Of a stretch of 64,000 bases of DNA, positions 45,858 through 54,683 are shown piece after piece; position 1 is the first letter of the stretch, and each line of letters opens with the position of its first letter. Under the pieces are notes generated by a model. The model did no database searches. It saw only the letters and a list, made by a program, of their open reading frames with translations, and was not told the DNA's origin. The stretch is from Desulfuribacillus alkaliarsenatis (GTDB taxonomy: Bacteria; Bacillota; Bacilli; Desulfuribacillales; Desulfuribacillaceae). The stretch is from contig NZ_MIJE01000022.1 in the NCBI RefSeq assembly GCF_001730225.1, positions 209,019 through 273,018 of the forward strand, given 5' to 3'. Both the position numbers and the translations under genes were made by a program.

Positions 45858-46640
45858 TTATACAGTTTTTAAAAACGCTAATAACACGGCGTTAAAATCA
45901 TCTGGGTTATCCTGATTCGCAATATGACGTGCGTTTTGAATAACAGCAAGCTGACTGTTTGAGCTGCTTTCGTGCCATTTAATACAATTCTTTTTGATGA
46001 AGTTCATTTCCTGATCCCCATAAGTAATAAGCATTGGCTGTGCTAGGGGACTAGGAAGCCCTTCAACCATGTCATTAAGCATTTCTTTTGTTAAATGAGT
46101 AACTACTGCTTTCCCTGTTTTGGATGCGACTTCTTCCATATAACGCTTGGTTTCAGGAGCGAGTGCTCTATGCTCGGCAAATGCTTTATACATGGCCTTA
46201 GGGGGATATAGACCGATATATAGTGATACTAGAGGTTTAAGAGCTTTTAATAAGCCTGTGACACTCGGGTAGATAGAACCGCCTCCAATATGAACGGTTG
46301 CTGAGACTCTATTTGGATACATCGAAGCTGCCCGTTGCGTCACGAAGCTACCCAAGGACAATCCAGCCCAGACGGCTTTGTTAATCTGTAGTTCATCCAA
46401 TATTTCTATCATCAATTTGACAGAAGTTTTTGAGAAAGACAGCGAAGTGTCTATAGGGCTTGATTTGCCATGGAAGGGAAAATCCCAAACAATGACCTGA
46501 TAGGATTCCTTTAACGCCTCGACCTGAGCATCAAAGGTGTGATGATCCATAGACACCCCGTGGGAAAAGATTATAGTCGGGGCATTCGCTTTGCCATGGA
46601 CTTCGTAATACACTGTTCCTAGTTCTGATTTTAAATACAT
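45858..46640 (-). CDS. Alpha/beta hydrolase
   Basis: The 260-residue protein has the fold markers in order: TIIFSHGVSMDHHTFDAQ (oxyanion HG), VIVWDFPFHGKSS, AVWAGLSLGSFVTQRAA with nucleophile Ser in GLSLGS, ITYGDQE for the acid, and NARHIAN for the catalytic His. AGGAGG precedes the start. It lies 14 nt downstream of the TetR gene at 46655 in the same operon, so it is probably induced when that regulator is released. The substrate (ester or lactone) is unknown. Confidence 0.88.
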   Translation of the reverse strand: MYLKSELGTVYYEVHGKANAPTIIFSHGVSMDHHTFDAQVEALKESYQVIVWDFPFHGKSSPIDTSLSFSKTSVKLMIEILDELQINKAVWAGLSLGSFVTQRAASMYPNRVSATVHIGGGSIYPSVTGLLKALKPLVSLYIGLYPPKAMYKAFAEHRALAPETKRYMEEVASKTGKAVVTHLTKEMLNDMVEGLPSPLAQPMLITYGDQEMNFIKKNCIKWHESSSNSQLAVIQNARHIANQDNPDDFNAVLLAFLKTV

Positions 46641-46654
46641 AATAATTAAACCTC

Positions 46655-47227
46655 CTAATGTTTCATAAGGGCATGCTTGATAAAATCATAATAGCTTTCT
46701 AAAAACAACTCAGCTTCTGCTTGGTTGTCGAATGGATACATTTTCGGGAGGGCTTCGCCAAGTTGCAGGAGCAATGAAATTGTATACTTGACATTAAGGC
46801 TTCTTAATTCTTTCGTCAGTATGCCAGCTTCTAATATTTGCTCACAGATGGCAATAGCTCTGTTCTTTCTGTACGCATATATCTGCTCCCATATGAAGGG
46901 TATTTCCATCATATCTTGATAAAAGGCCTGTGAGTATTTTCTGTGTGACTCTATACTAAAAGAAAAGAGATAATGAAGTTTGTCGACAGCAGATGGAATG
47001 CTATTTAAATTCGATTCTAATAGGTTATAGTGTTTGTCTGTGATGTCAGTAACAATATGAATAAAGAGCGCTTCTTTGGAGTCGAAATGCTTATAAATTG
47101 TTACCTTACTAATGCCAGCATAAGCGGCAATTTCATCAATAGATACATTCTTATATCCGCGCTTGATAAATAATTCTTCTGCCTTCTGTAATAATCTCTG
47201 GTATTTCAATTCACTTTGCTTACCCAT
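46655..47227 (-). CDS. TetR/AcrR transcriptional regulator
   Basis: The 190-residue protein has the N-terminal helix-turn-helix YQRLLQKAEELFIKRGYKNVSIDEIAAYAGISKVTIYKHFDSKEALFIHIV. A palindrome 21 nt upstream of its start is the probable autoregulatory site. It is followed by the alpha/beta hydrolase gene on the same strand. Confidence 0.9.
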   Translation of the reverse strand: MGKQSELKYQRLLQKAEELFIKRGYKNVSIDEIAAYAGISKVTIYKHFDSKEALFIHIVTDITDKHYNLLESNLNSIPSAVDKLHYLFSFSIESHRKYSQAFYQDMMEIPFIWEQIYAYRKNRAIAICEQILEAGILTKELRSLNVKYTISLLLQLGEALPKMYPFDNQAEAELFLESYYDFIKHALMKH

Positions 47228-47247
47228 GCAATCATCCTTTTATAAAA

Positions 47248-47272
47248 TGAACTATTGTACGATAATAGTTCA
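47248..47272. promoter_or_regulatory. Operator of the minus-strand TetR/hydrolase operon
   Basis: TGAACTATT and AATAGTTCA form a perfect 9-bp inverted repeat with a 7-bp gap, just upstream of the minus-strand TetR start at 47227. Confidence 0.8.
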
Positions 47273-47330
47273 AAGTTATTAGATTAGTTTATTCTACAAT
47301 AAGCTATAGGGTTTGTAAACACATACTTTA

Positions 47331-47382
47331 ACTAACGATTGTTAGTGTAAATGTTGACTAAACTAATGTTTGTTAGTATTAT
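47331..47382 (+). promoter_or_regulatory. Promoter with two operator copies before the third TetR gene
   Basis: ACTAACGATTGTTAGT (47331-47346) and ACTAATGTTTGTTAGT (47362-47377) are two copies of one 16-bp palindromic site, 31 bp apart start to start. TTGACT (47354-47359), 17 bp, TATTAT (47377-47382) is a near-consensus sigma-A promoter, and the second operator fills its spacer. A repressor bound there would block RNA polymerase. Confidence 0.8.
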
Positions 47383-47463
47383 TTAGATGATTATCAAGTT
47401 AGACCGAGCTTAAATGTTAGACCTCGCTTTATAGTTATAGGGGAAATAAAGGAGAAAAACATT

Positions 47464-48150
47464 ATGGAAAGAAACGATAAAGATATCAATATAGTAAGTA
47501 ATAGAACCAGTGGAGAGAACATAATGGTCGTGGCAAAAAGGAAAAAGGGCAAAGAAACGCAAGAAAAGATTTTACGGGTAGCGGCGGAGTTGTTTGCATT
47601 GAGAGGGTATGATGCTGTGACGATGCGAAACATTGCTGCAGCCGTCAAAATAAAAGAAAGCTCGATTTATAATCACTTCGATAGCAAGCAGGCGATAAGG
47701 GCAGCTTTATTTGAACAGTTTTCGCTAAAGATGAATAGTTCAAGGATTTTAGGTGGTGAGTTTGAAGGACTGTTATTACTGAAGGATGCCGAGAAAATAC
47801 TACAGCACATGATAGTTCGTTTTGGACAGTCAATAGATAGCACACTAGATCACATTGCGACAATTGTATTTGTCGAGAGGTTTCGAAACAAGCAAGCGGC
47901 CGACTTGTATTACTCATTGGTTATCGAAGAGCAAGTTAATTACTATACAAGGGTATTTCAACGTTTGCTTGATGAAGGGCTGCTCCCAGCAGTAAATGTA
48001 GATGCCAAAGACATGGCAAAACTGTATAACAACATTCTAGTGACACTAGCAAATGAATATGCTATGGCGAGTAATGGTATGGTTGAACCATCTGTTGTGA
48101 TAAAGAAAATGATTGATTCGGTGCATTTTTTTGTGAAGCAATACAAGTAA
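47464..48150 (+). CDS. TetR/AcrR transcriptional regulator
   Basis: The 228-residue protein has the DNA-binding region ETQEKILRVAAELFALRGYDAVTMRNIAAAVKIKESSIYNHFDSKQAIRAALFEQF. ATG 47464 follows AAAGGAG, but ATG 47524 also has GGAGAG at good spacing, so the first 20 residues are uncertain. It heads an operon with a hydrolase, a membrane protein and a serine hydrolase and is most likely autoregulated through the twin operators upstream. Confidence 0.9.
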   Translation: MERNDKDINIVSNRTSGENIMVVAKRKKGKETQEKILRVAAELFALRGYDAVTMRNIAAAVKIKESSIYNHFDSKQAIRAALFEQFSLKMNSSRILGGEFEGLLLLKDAEKILQHMIVRFGQSIDSTLDHIATIVFVERFRNKQAADLYYSLVIEEQVNYYTRVFQRLLDEGLLPAVNVDAKDMAKLYNNILVTLANEYAMASNGMVEPSVVIKKMIDSVHFFVKQYK

Positions 48151-48171
48151 AAATGTGATAGGGGTAAGGGC

Positions 48172-49050
48172 ATGGATACAATTTACAAAACAAAACATGG
48201 AGAAAACATAGTAAAAGATTTATATAATCAACAAGTTGAGAGCCTTGGAGTAGGATATGAAGATATCTTTGTGGAAACAAGATTTGGAAAAACGCACATT
48301 TTAAAAGTGGGAAACCCAGATGCGACACCGATCTTGCTATTTCACGGTGGGAATAGCACAGCTGCATATTCATTAAAGCAGAACTTGCATTTAATTGAAG
48401 ATTTTTTAGTATATGCACCTGATACTATTGGACATCCTGGCAAAAGCGATCAAAAGGTTTTATCATCAAATACACTTGAATATGGCGAATGGGCATCAGA
48501 TGTCATTGACTCCCTAGGATTTGAAAAAATTATCTGCATTGGGGAGTCCTTTGGTGGTGGTATTGTAGCTAAGCTTATGTGCGTATCCCCTGAAAAGATT
48601 TCAAAAGCAATACTACTGGTACCAGCAGGTATATATAATGCTTCAAAATCAAAGCTTATTTTTAGCATGGGAATTCCAATGATGATGTATATAGTAACAA
48701 AGAAAGAAAAATGGTTTGAGAAAGCATTTTTACCTATGACAACACATGGGGAAGCGATTGATAAAGATACATTGGAGATGATTCGCACAAGCTTTCATTA
48801 TGTTAAAGTTAATCCTAATATGCCAAGTAATATTAAAAAAGAGGATATAAAGAATTACCAGGCACCCACATTATTGCTTGCTGGCGAAAAAGACGTATTA
48901 TTTCCAGGTGAAAAAGTAATTAATCGAGCTAAAGAAATAATGCCTAATCTTGAAACGCATCTTTTGCAAGAGTGTGGTCATTTGTATTTTTCTTCAGATA
49001 AGAGAAAGCAATATATAAAGAGAATAATAAATGATTTTTTATCTAAATAG
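48172..49050 (+). CDS. Alpha/beta hydrolase
   Basis: The 292-residue protein carries ILLFHGGNSTAAYSLKQN (oxyanion HGG), VYAPDTIGHPGKSD, CIGESFGGGIVAKLM with nucleophile Ser in GESFGG, LLAGEKDVLFPGE for the acid and ECGHLYFSS with the His. A typical single-domain hydrolase related to prolyl-aminopeptidase/haloperoxidase-like enzymes. It lies 21 nt after the TetR gene in the same operon. The substrate is unknown. Confidence 0.88.
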   Translation: MDTIYKTKHGENIVKDLYNQQVESLGVGYEDIFVETRFGKTHILKVGNPDATPILLFHGGNSTAAYSLKQNLHLIEDFLVYAPDTIGHPGKSDQKVLSSNTLEYGEWASDVIDSLGFEKIICIGESFGGGIVAKLMCVSPEKISKAILLVPAGIYNASKSKLIFSMGIPMMMYIVTKKEKWFEKAFLPMTTHGEAIDKDTLEMIRTSFHYVKVNPNMPSNIKKEDIKNYQAPTLLLAGEKDVLFPGEKVINRAKEIMPNLETHLLQECGHLYFSSDKRKQYIKRIINDFLSK

Positions 49051-49072
49051 TCGAGAAAAGAGTTGATGGTTA

Positions 49073-49762
49073 ATGAGTAAAGCGTCAACAGTCAAAACGA
49101 TAGTGTCGAATGGCAATGCGTTATTGTCTGCTGGTATTTTTTTTACGGTTATCATTGTGCTTTGGCCGATATTGATGGTTATGTCTGAAGTACAAGGTAC
49201 TACGCAGGAACAGTTAATGACGATTGCTGATAGTCCAAGGGTATATACAATCAATTTTGCCGTTGCATCCTTGATTGCCCCTGCAATTACATGGATTATG
49301 TTACTCTTGGCATTCGGAATAAAAACGAAAAAGGATACACCATTTCTTAATCGGTTTGGTGCTCTGTTGCTAGCGCCGTACGTCACACTAGTAAGCTTGG
49401 CGTATACATCGCAGTATACGTTGCTACAAAGTTTATTGCGTGAGGGAGATTGGATGCAAGCAAAGCTCTGGTTTTTTGATAACCAGGGTTCGATACCGTA
49501 TTTCGCCAATCAATTGGGATATACTTTTTTTGCGTTAAGTGCCCTTATGATTGGTTATAAATTTTTATTGGAACAAGGGATACTTAAGGCAATTGGGTAT
49601 TTGTTATGGGCATCTGGAGTGTTGTCAATTGCGGCTTTCGTTGGGCTTGCTATTAATAATGACATTATGAACTCTAGCACCATTATTAGTGGTCTATTAA
49701 CTGTTCCTATTGGAGTCCTTGTAATGGTACTTGGTTGGAGGCGAGGTCGAGAGCATGACTAA
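49073..49762 (+). CDS. Integral membrane protein, hypothetical
   Basis: The 229-residue protein has about six predicted helices (ALLSAGIFFTVIIVLWPILMVMS, SLIAPAITWIMLLLAFGI, LLLAPYVTLVSLAYTSQYTLL, FALSALMIGYKFLL, AIGYLLWASGVLSIAAFVGLAI, LLTVPIGVLVMVLGWRRG). I do not recognise a family. It overlaps the following serine hydrolase gene by 8 nt and belongs to the TetR-led operon. Confidence 0.75.
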   Translation: MSKASTVKTIVSNGNALLSAGIFFTVIIVLWPILMVMSEVQGTTQEQLMTIADSPRVYTINFAVASLIAPAITWIMLLLAFGIKTKKDTPFLNRFGALLLAPYVTLVSLAYTSQYTLLQSLLREGDWMQAKLWFFDNQGSIPYFANQLGYTFFALSALMIGYKFLLEQGILKAIGYLLWASGVLSIAAFVGLAINNDIMNSSTIISGLLTVPIGVLVMVLGWRRGREHD

Positions 49763-50939
49763 GAAACAAATTAAGATTTTTGGAGAGGTAGCACCTGGCT
49801 TTGAAGAAGTAAAGATAGAATTTGAAAAGAACTTCTACGAACGAAAGGAGCTAGGGGCTGCCTGTGCAGTTTACTATAAAGGACAAAAGGTAGTCGATCT
49901 CTGGGGTGGGTATAAGAAAGAGAATCAGCCCTGGGAGCATGATACGATGGCGGTACTCTTCTCAGCGACGAAAGGCATCGCTTCCGTCGTCTTAGCAAAA
50001 TTACATTCAGAAGGATTACTAGATTACGAGGAAAAGATAGCTACGTATTGGCCCGAATTTGCCCAAAATGGAAAAGAAAATATCACAGTGAAGCAATTGT
50101 TATCCCAGCAAGCAGGCCTAGTGCTTCTAGATGAAAAGCTAGATATTACGGAACTGCACGATTTTGACAAGACAGCGAAAATAATTGCTAGAGCAAAACC
50201 GTTATGGACCCCAGGAGAATATCAAGGGTATCAAGCGACTACCATTGGATTTTATTTAGGAGAAATAGTTAGGCGAGTTGATAGAAAAAAACGGACCTTA
50301 GGTGTGTATTTTCATGAGGAAGTCGCGAAGCCATTAGGGTTAGATATCCATATTGGGCTACCAGACACAATTACAGATAAACAACTAGCGGACATCGAGA
50401 TGGTGAATCCGTTATTGGCGATTTTTAATATTCGCAAGATGCCTGCTGGAATAAGGAAAGCTATGCTAAATATCCATTCACCTTTTGTCAAATCTATGAC
50501 ATTGGTGAGGGGATATGACCCTAATAAAAGGGCGACTTGGCGAGTAGAGCAGCCCTCTGGTAATGGAATTGCGACAGCTAGGTCGTTAGCAAGCTTATAT
50601 GGGATGCTGGCGAACGGTGGAGCGGAGCTAGGGCTAGCAGCCAAAACATTTGACTACTTAAATGCTTCTCCTGAACAACCAAAGAACGGTTTTCTTGACA
50701 AGGTAATGAATATAGAGACTCGCTATGGTGTTGGTTTTATGAAGCCTGATTCGACATTTTCGTTTTCTGATAACCCTAAAGCCTTTGGCTTTTTAGGGGC
50801 AACAGGCTCCTTTGCCTTTGCAGATCCCCAAAGAAAAATTGGCTATGCTTATATTACCAAGAAGATGGGTTATTACGGAGTCAATGACCCGAGGGAAAAA
50901 AGTGTACGTGAAGCAATGTATAAAGCAAACTTGACATAA
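49755..50939 (+). CDS. Beta-lactamase-family serine hydrolase (EstB-like)
   Basis: The protein has 394 residues from ATG 49755 (MTKKQ), which overlaps the stop of the membrane protein gene. The class C beta-lactamase/esterase plan is visible: YKGQKVVDLWGGY, FSATKGIASVVLAKL with the S-x-x-K nucleophile motif, LLSQQAGL, and GFLGATGSFAFADPQRKIGYAYITKKMG near the C-terminus. Enzymes of this group usually hydrolyse esters, not beta-lactams. There is no signal peptide, so it is likely cytoplasmic. Last gene of the TetR-led operon. Confidence 0.85.
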   Translation: MTKKQIKIFGEVAPGFEEVKIEFEKNFYERKELGAACAVYYKGQKVVDLWGGYKKENQPWEHDTMAVLFSATKGIASVVLAKLHSEGLLDYEEKIATYWPEFAQNGKENITVKQLLSQQAGLVLLDEKLDITELHDFDKTAKIIARAKPLWTPGEYQGYQATTIGFYLGEIVRRVDRKKRTLGVYFHEEVAKPLGLDIHIGLPDTITDKQLADIEMVNPLLAIFNIRKMPAGIRKAMLNIHSPFVKSMTLVRGYDPNKRATWRVEQPSGNGIATARSLASLYGMLANGGAELGLAAKTFDYLNASPEQPKNGFLDKVMNIETRYGVGFMKPDSTFSFSDNPKAFGFLGATGSFAFADPQRKIGYAYITKKMGYYGVNDPREKSVREAMYKANLT

Positions 50940-50946
50940 CAACAGA

Positions 50947-50991
50947 CTATGTTATATATTTATAATATAAAGTTAAAAATATATAACATAG
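50947..50991. promoter_or_regulatory. 15-bp inverted repeat, candidate operator of the DUF3796/XRE pair
   Basis: CTATGTTATATATTT and AAATATATAACATAG form perfect arms around 15 bp containing TATAATATAAA. It ends 14 nt before the first gene of the pair, just ahead of GAGGAG. It may also act as a weak hairpin after the upstream operon, but it has no T-run. Confidence 0.6.
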
Positions 50992-51005
50992 AGGAGTGAA
51001 AACCT

Positions 51006-51356
51006 ATGTATTTAAATAATAAGCTGGGTTACTTAGGTCTTTTAGGATTTATAGGACTTATAGGACTTTCAGGCAATTATTATTTCTTTGGCTTCTTTGG
51101 CTTTTTTGTATACTTTAAGTACTTCAAGGTGATTCCTGACGAATTATTCAAGGAAAATGTCCGAAAAGCAGCAACGCCTAGCTTTTTTGTTAGTATTTTT
51201 GTGTCAGTTTTGGTTGCTAGTTATGGATCTACTCTTAAAGATGTCTCTACTCAAGAGCTATCACAATACTTTGCAACAGGCCTTGCTATCAATTTTGCAC
51301 TTCCAATTTTTGTTTTCACGGTAATTCTAGTTTATCTAGAAGTTTCTGAAAATTAA
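51006..51356 (+). CDS. DUF3796-like small membrane protein
   Basis: The 116-residue protein has a glycine/phenylalanine-rich first helix pair (YLGLLGFIGLIGLSGNYYFFGFFGFFVYFKYF) and two further helices (FFVSIFVSVLVASYG, INFALPIFVFTVILVYLEV). This is the DUF3796 pattern, often paired with a small XRE regulator, as here. GAGGAG precedes the start. Function unknown. Confidence 0.7.
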   Translation: MYLNNKLGYLGLLGFIGLIGLSGNYYFFGFFGFFVYFKYFKVIPDELFKENVRKAATPSFFVSIFVSVLVASYGSTLKDVSTQELSQYFATGLAINFALPIFVFTVILVYLEVSEN

Positions 51357-51374
51357 AGATGGTGGTGAAGAATA

Positions 51375-51584
51375 ATGGCATTGCAAACAAAAATTAGAGA
51401 ATACCGCGCCAAATATAATATGAAGCAAGAAGAGCTAGCTGCTAAGGTCGGTGTAAGACGGGAGACGATAAGTCACTTAGAGAAAGGGAAATACAACCCG
51501 TCATTAAAGCTAGCTTTTGATATAGCTAACGTTTTCAATACAACTGTAGACGAACTATTTATTTTTGTTGACGATGAATCGTAA
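51375..51584 (+). CDS. Small XRE-family transcriptional regulator
   Basis: The 69-residue protein is a single helix-turn-helix: [66 protein letters not shown] lies ahead of ATG 51375. It follows the DUF3796 gene by 18 nt and probably controls the pair through the long inverted repeat upstream. Confidence 0.9.
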   Translation: MALQTKIREYRAKYNMKQEELAAKVGVRRETISHLEKGKYNPSLKLAFDIANVFNTTVDELFIFVDDES

Positions 51585-51652
51585 ACAAATCTTTGTATAT
51601 AAAGTGTTGCACATGAATAACTGTAAATGGACGTTATAATGGGGTGATTTTA

Positions 51653-52117
51653 ATGCTTCAAGAGAAAGTAGAGCGAATTCTAACGGATTTGGATGAAATA
51701 AAGAAAAGGGTAGGGGAGAAACAGGCGAAAGCTCTTGATATAGAACAACTGGAGCGGGTGATTAAAAGGTTAGCATCCTTCGCAGATGTTTGCAAAGAAT
51801 GTGAAACACATTTAGGAGATTTAAAGTTAGAAATAGAACAATTAACTCAACGTCAAGAACAGTTTGAAAAATTAATGTTTAAAGAGTTACTGCACAAGAA
51901 GAATGGAGCAATCGCTCATCTGCAAAAAGAGCATAAATTAGTTACTGAAAATTATTATATGAGCATTTACATGTCTATCGGTATGAGTTTTGGATTGATT
52001 TTTGGCATGCTTCTACTTGATAACCTTGCATTAGGATTGCCTATTGGTTTATCTATAGGTCTAGCAATTGGAGTTGGAATGGATGCAGATGCCAAGAAAA
52101 AAGGGCTAACAATATAG
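51653..52117 (+). CDS. Hypothetical coiled-coil protein with C-terminal glycine-rich membrane hairpin
   Basis: The protein has 154 residues from ATG 51653, six bases after GGGGTG. Residues 1-100 are a charged coiled coil (LTDLDEIKKRVGEKQAKALDIEQLERVIKRL). The end carries two short glycine-rich helices (IGMSFGLIFGMLLLDNLALGLPIGLSIGLAIGVGM), like a glycine-zipper hairpin. It ends 11 nt before the ABC ATPase gene, so it may be part of that operon. Not assigned to a known family. Confidence 0.65.
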   Translation: MLQEKVERILTDLDEIKKRVGEKQAKALDIEQLERVIKRLASFADVCKECETHLGDLKLEIEQLTQRQEQFEKLMFKELLHKKNGAIAHLQKEHKLVTENYYMSIYMSIGMSFGLIFGMLLLDNLALGLPIGLSIGLAIGVGMDADAKKKGLTI

Positions 52118-52128
52118 GAGGGGCACAA

Positions 52129-53028
52129 GTGGTTTTAAAACTAGAGAACGTATCTAAAAAGTTTAAAAATTTTACAGCGGTTGATGACTTATCAATCAGC
52201 ATACCAGAAAAAGAGATGTTTGGTTTTCTCGGAGCAAATGGTGCTGGGAAAACGACAACGTTCCGTATGATATTAGGGATATTAAATCCAACACATGGAA
52301 AGATTACTTGGAATGACGAGCCAATTAACTATTCTACTAGTCCACAAATCGGGTATCTTCCTGAAGAAAGAGGACTGTACCCAAAGCTAAATGTTAAAGA
52401 TCAAGTAATCTACCTAGCAAGGCTACGGGGTATGCAAAAACAGGACATCTTACAAGAATTAGATTACTGGTTGGAGCGTTTTAAAATATCAGATTACCTT
52501 AATAAAAAAGTAGAAGAGCTATCAAAGGGTAATCAACAAAAAATTCAATTAATTACGGCTATTATCCACAAACCAAAGCTTTTAATTTTAGATGAGCCTT
52601 TTAGTGGATTGGATCCAGTAAATGTAGAAATGCTAAAAAGCGCTGTATTAGAAATGAAGAATAATGGAACGACGATTGTGTTTTCAAGCCACCAGATGAA
52701 TCATGTAGAAGAAATGTGTGAGCATCTTTGCATTATGCACCATGGTAAGCCAGTAGTTCACGGGTCATTGAAAGATATTAAACGCTCGTTTGGCAAGAAG
52801 AATTTAATAATTCATGGCGATTTTGATATGGAGTTCTTAACTAACTATTCAGGTGTAACAAAGGTTAAAAAGACCACTGAAGGGTTGCATTTGCAGATTA
52901 TTGGTGAACACGTAGCTGAGAAAATCTTACAGGACATTGTAGGTAAAGGCTTCATTAGCAAGTTTGTACTTGAAGAGCCTTCTTTAAATGATATCTTCAT
53001 AGAGAAAGTAGGTGCTTCATATGAATAA
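52129..53028 (+). CDS. ABC transporter ATP-binding protein (NatA-like)
   Basis: The 299-residue protein has Walker A GANGAGKTTT near 35, signature ELSKGNQQKIQLI near 130, Walker B LLILDEPFSGLDP and switch SSHQ. The C-terminal extension (about 210-299) is typical of exporters of the NatA/CcmA class. GTG 52129 is the start, after AGGAGGGG. It overlaps the permease gene by 8 nt. The substrate could be sodium, an antibiotic or a peptide. Confidence 0.9.
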   Translation: MVLKLENVSKKFKNFTAVDDLSISIPEKEMFGFLGANGAGKTTTFRMILGILNPTHGKITWNDEPINYSTSPQIGYLPEERGLYPKLNVKDQVIYLARLRGMQKQDILQELDYWLERFKISDYLNKKVEELSKGNQQKIQLITAIIHKPKLLILDEPFSGLDPVNVEMLKSAVLEMKNNGTTIVFSSHQMNHVEEMCEHLCIMHHGKPVVHGSLKDIKRSFGKKNLIIHGDFDMEFLTNYSGVTKVKKTTEGLHLQIIGEHVAEKILQDIVGKGFISKFVLEEPSLNDIFIEKVGASYE

Positions 53029-54274
53029 CTTCTTTATAATCTTGATGCATACGTACAAGAGCAAGGTAAAATCAAAACAATTTATAATTAGTACACTAGT
53101 AACGCTAGCAATTATGATTGGCTTAACAAATATACCAAATATAGTAGAGTTTTTTGATAGAGATAAAGAAGCAGATAAGATTGCTGTTATAGATGAAGCT
53201 AATTTGTTCTTTGATGCGCTAGAGCAGTCAATAGTTAGTGATAGTATTGAGTTAGTTAACTACGAGGCAGGAGAACAGAATGCTCAATCAGATGTTGAAC
53301 AGGGGATATTTAGGGGACTATTGATTTTAACAGCGGACGATAACGACCTACCTTTGGCGACATATAAATCTATGACAATGAGTAATTGGACAATACCAAA
53401 TGAGCTACAAAACAGCTTACAGCAGATAAAAACTCAACTTGCAGCATCACAAATAAATCTAACTGCAGAGCAACTAGATAAACTTTATGAGCCTATTCAG
53501 TTCGAACAAGTAGCTTTAGCAGAAAATGCTAGAACAGAACAGGAGTTAAATCAAGCTAGAGGCCTTGTATATGTATTGCTGTTCGTAATCTACTTTGCAG
53601 TAATTATGTATGCTAGTATGATCGCAATGGAGGTGGCGACGGAGAAATCTTCCCGGGTAATGGAGATTTTGATATCTAGTGCATCGCCAACCCAGCATAT
53701 GTTCGCGAAAATACTCGGAGTTGGGATGTTAAGCTTGACTCAATTGACGTTGATTCTAGGTGTGGGGTATTTTTCAATAAGTCAAAATCTTTCTGCACTT
53801 GAAGGTGGCTTTTTCGAAGTATTCGGATTCAATAATATAGCACCAATGACTATTATGTACGCAGTTATTTTCTGTATATTAGGATACTTCCTATATGCAA
53901 CATTAGCGGCGTTCTTAGGATCATTAGTTAGTAGAATCGAAGATGTACAACAAATGATTACACCGATGACACTTTTAATCATTGCTGGTTTTATGATTTC
54001 GATGATTGGCTTAAGTACTCCAGAAGCTACATTTATTACAATAACATCGTATATTCCGTTCTTTACACCGATGATCATGTTTATGCGTGTGGGCATGCTT
54101 AACCTGCCTGTTTGGGAGCCGATGGTAGGGATTGGAATTCTAATAGGAACAATTATTATCTTAGCTGTTTTTGGCGCTAGAGTATATAAAGGCGGAGTAT
54201 TAATGTACGGTAAGCCTAGCTTCTTCAAGAACATCAAAGAAGCATTACAATTCTCAAAGGACGAAACAAAATAG
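53021..54274 (+). CDS. ABC-2 type permease (NatB-like)
   Basis: The protein has 417 residues from ATG 53021. One N-terminal helix, a large outer loop (about 50-180), then five to six C-terminal helices with the ABC-2 marker MEVATEKSSRVMEILISSASPTQHMFAKILGVG. This is the NatB/YhaP layout. It pairs with the ATPase just upstream to form an exporter. Confidence 0.88.
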   Translation: MNNFFIILMHTYKSKVKSKQFIISTLVTLAIMIGLTNIPNIVEFFDRDKEADKIAVIDEANLFFDALEQSIVSDSIELVNYEAGEQNAQSDVEQGIFRGLLILTADDNDLPLATYKSMTMSNWTIPNELQNSLQQIKTQLAASQINLTAEQLDKLYEPIQFEQVALAENARTEQELNQARGLVYVLLFVIYFAVIMYASMIAMEVATEKSSRVMEILISSASPTQHMFAKILGVGMLSLTQLTLILGVGYFSISQNLSALEGGFFEVFGFNNIAPMTIMYAVIFCILGYFLYATLAAFLGSLVSRIEDVQQMITPMTLLIIAGFMISMIGLSTPEATFITITSYIPFFTPMIMFMRVGMLNLPVWEPMVGIGILIGTIIILAVFGARVYKGGVLMYGKPSFFKNIKEALQFSKDETK

Positions 54275-54322
54275 AATAATAGCAACAAAATGAAATAGAA
54301 TCCTAGTAAAAAAACAAAAATT

Positions 54323-54358
54323 AACCAGCTATCATGTATTGCAAGATAGCTGGTTTTT
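54323..54358 (+). terminator. Terminator after NatA/NatB-like operon
   Basis: AACCAGCTATC pairs with GATAGCTGGTT over 11 bp around an 11-nt loop, followed by a run of T. Confidence 0.9.
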
Positions 54359-54361
54359 TGC

Positions 54362-54580
54362 ATGTTAGCCGTTAAATTTACAGGTGTTAATTTAAAGTAC
54401 TATGAAGATATGCTTATCTACATTCGCTTTTCTTATAACAAATCAGATCAAGAGGTAGAAGAAGTCTTATCAGAATTACTAGACCACTTATTAGATGCGC
54501 AAGCTGAAGGGAAAACAGCATATGAAGTTTTTGGAGATGAGCCGAAGAAGTATGCTGCATATAACAAGAAAAAGGATTGA
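54362..54580 (+). CDS. Short DUF1129-like fragment
   Basis: The 72-residue frame (YYEDMLIYIRFSYNKSDQEVEEVLSELLDHLLDAQAEGKTAYEVFGDEPKKY) matches the N-terminal helical part of DUF1129-type proteins, which normally continue into membrane helices. Here it stops after KKKD. The open frame starts inside or just after the T-run of a terminator with no ribosome binding site, and no extended -10 is visible before it. It may be a remnant, or start at a later codon such as ATG 54410. Confidence 0.45.
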   Translation: MLAVKFTGVNLKYYEDMLIYIRFSYNKSDQEVEEVLSELLDHLLDAQAEGKTAYEVFGDEPKKYAAYNKKKD

Positions 54581-54643
54581 GAAGGATTAATTCATCCACT
54601 ATTTTAAGTAAATCAGAATATTCTATCATTTAGTATTAAGTGG

Positions 54644-54652
54644 TGGTATAAT
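54644..54652 (+). promoter_or_regulatory. Extended -10 promoter element before response regulator gene
   Basis: TGGTATAAT (extended -10, TGnTATAAT) lies 31 nt before the start of the response regulator gene. No good -35 is seen, which is usual for extended -10 promoters. Confidence 0.5.
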
Positions 54653-54683
54653 TTACTATTATAAGGTAATTGGGAGTGTTGTC

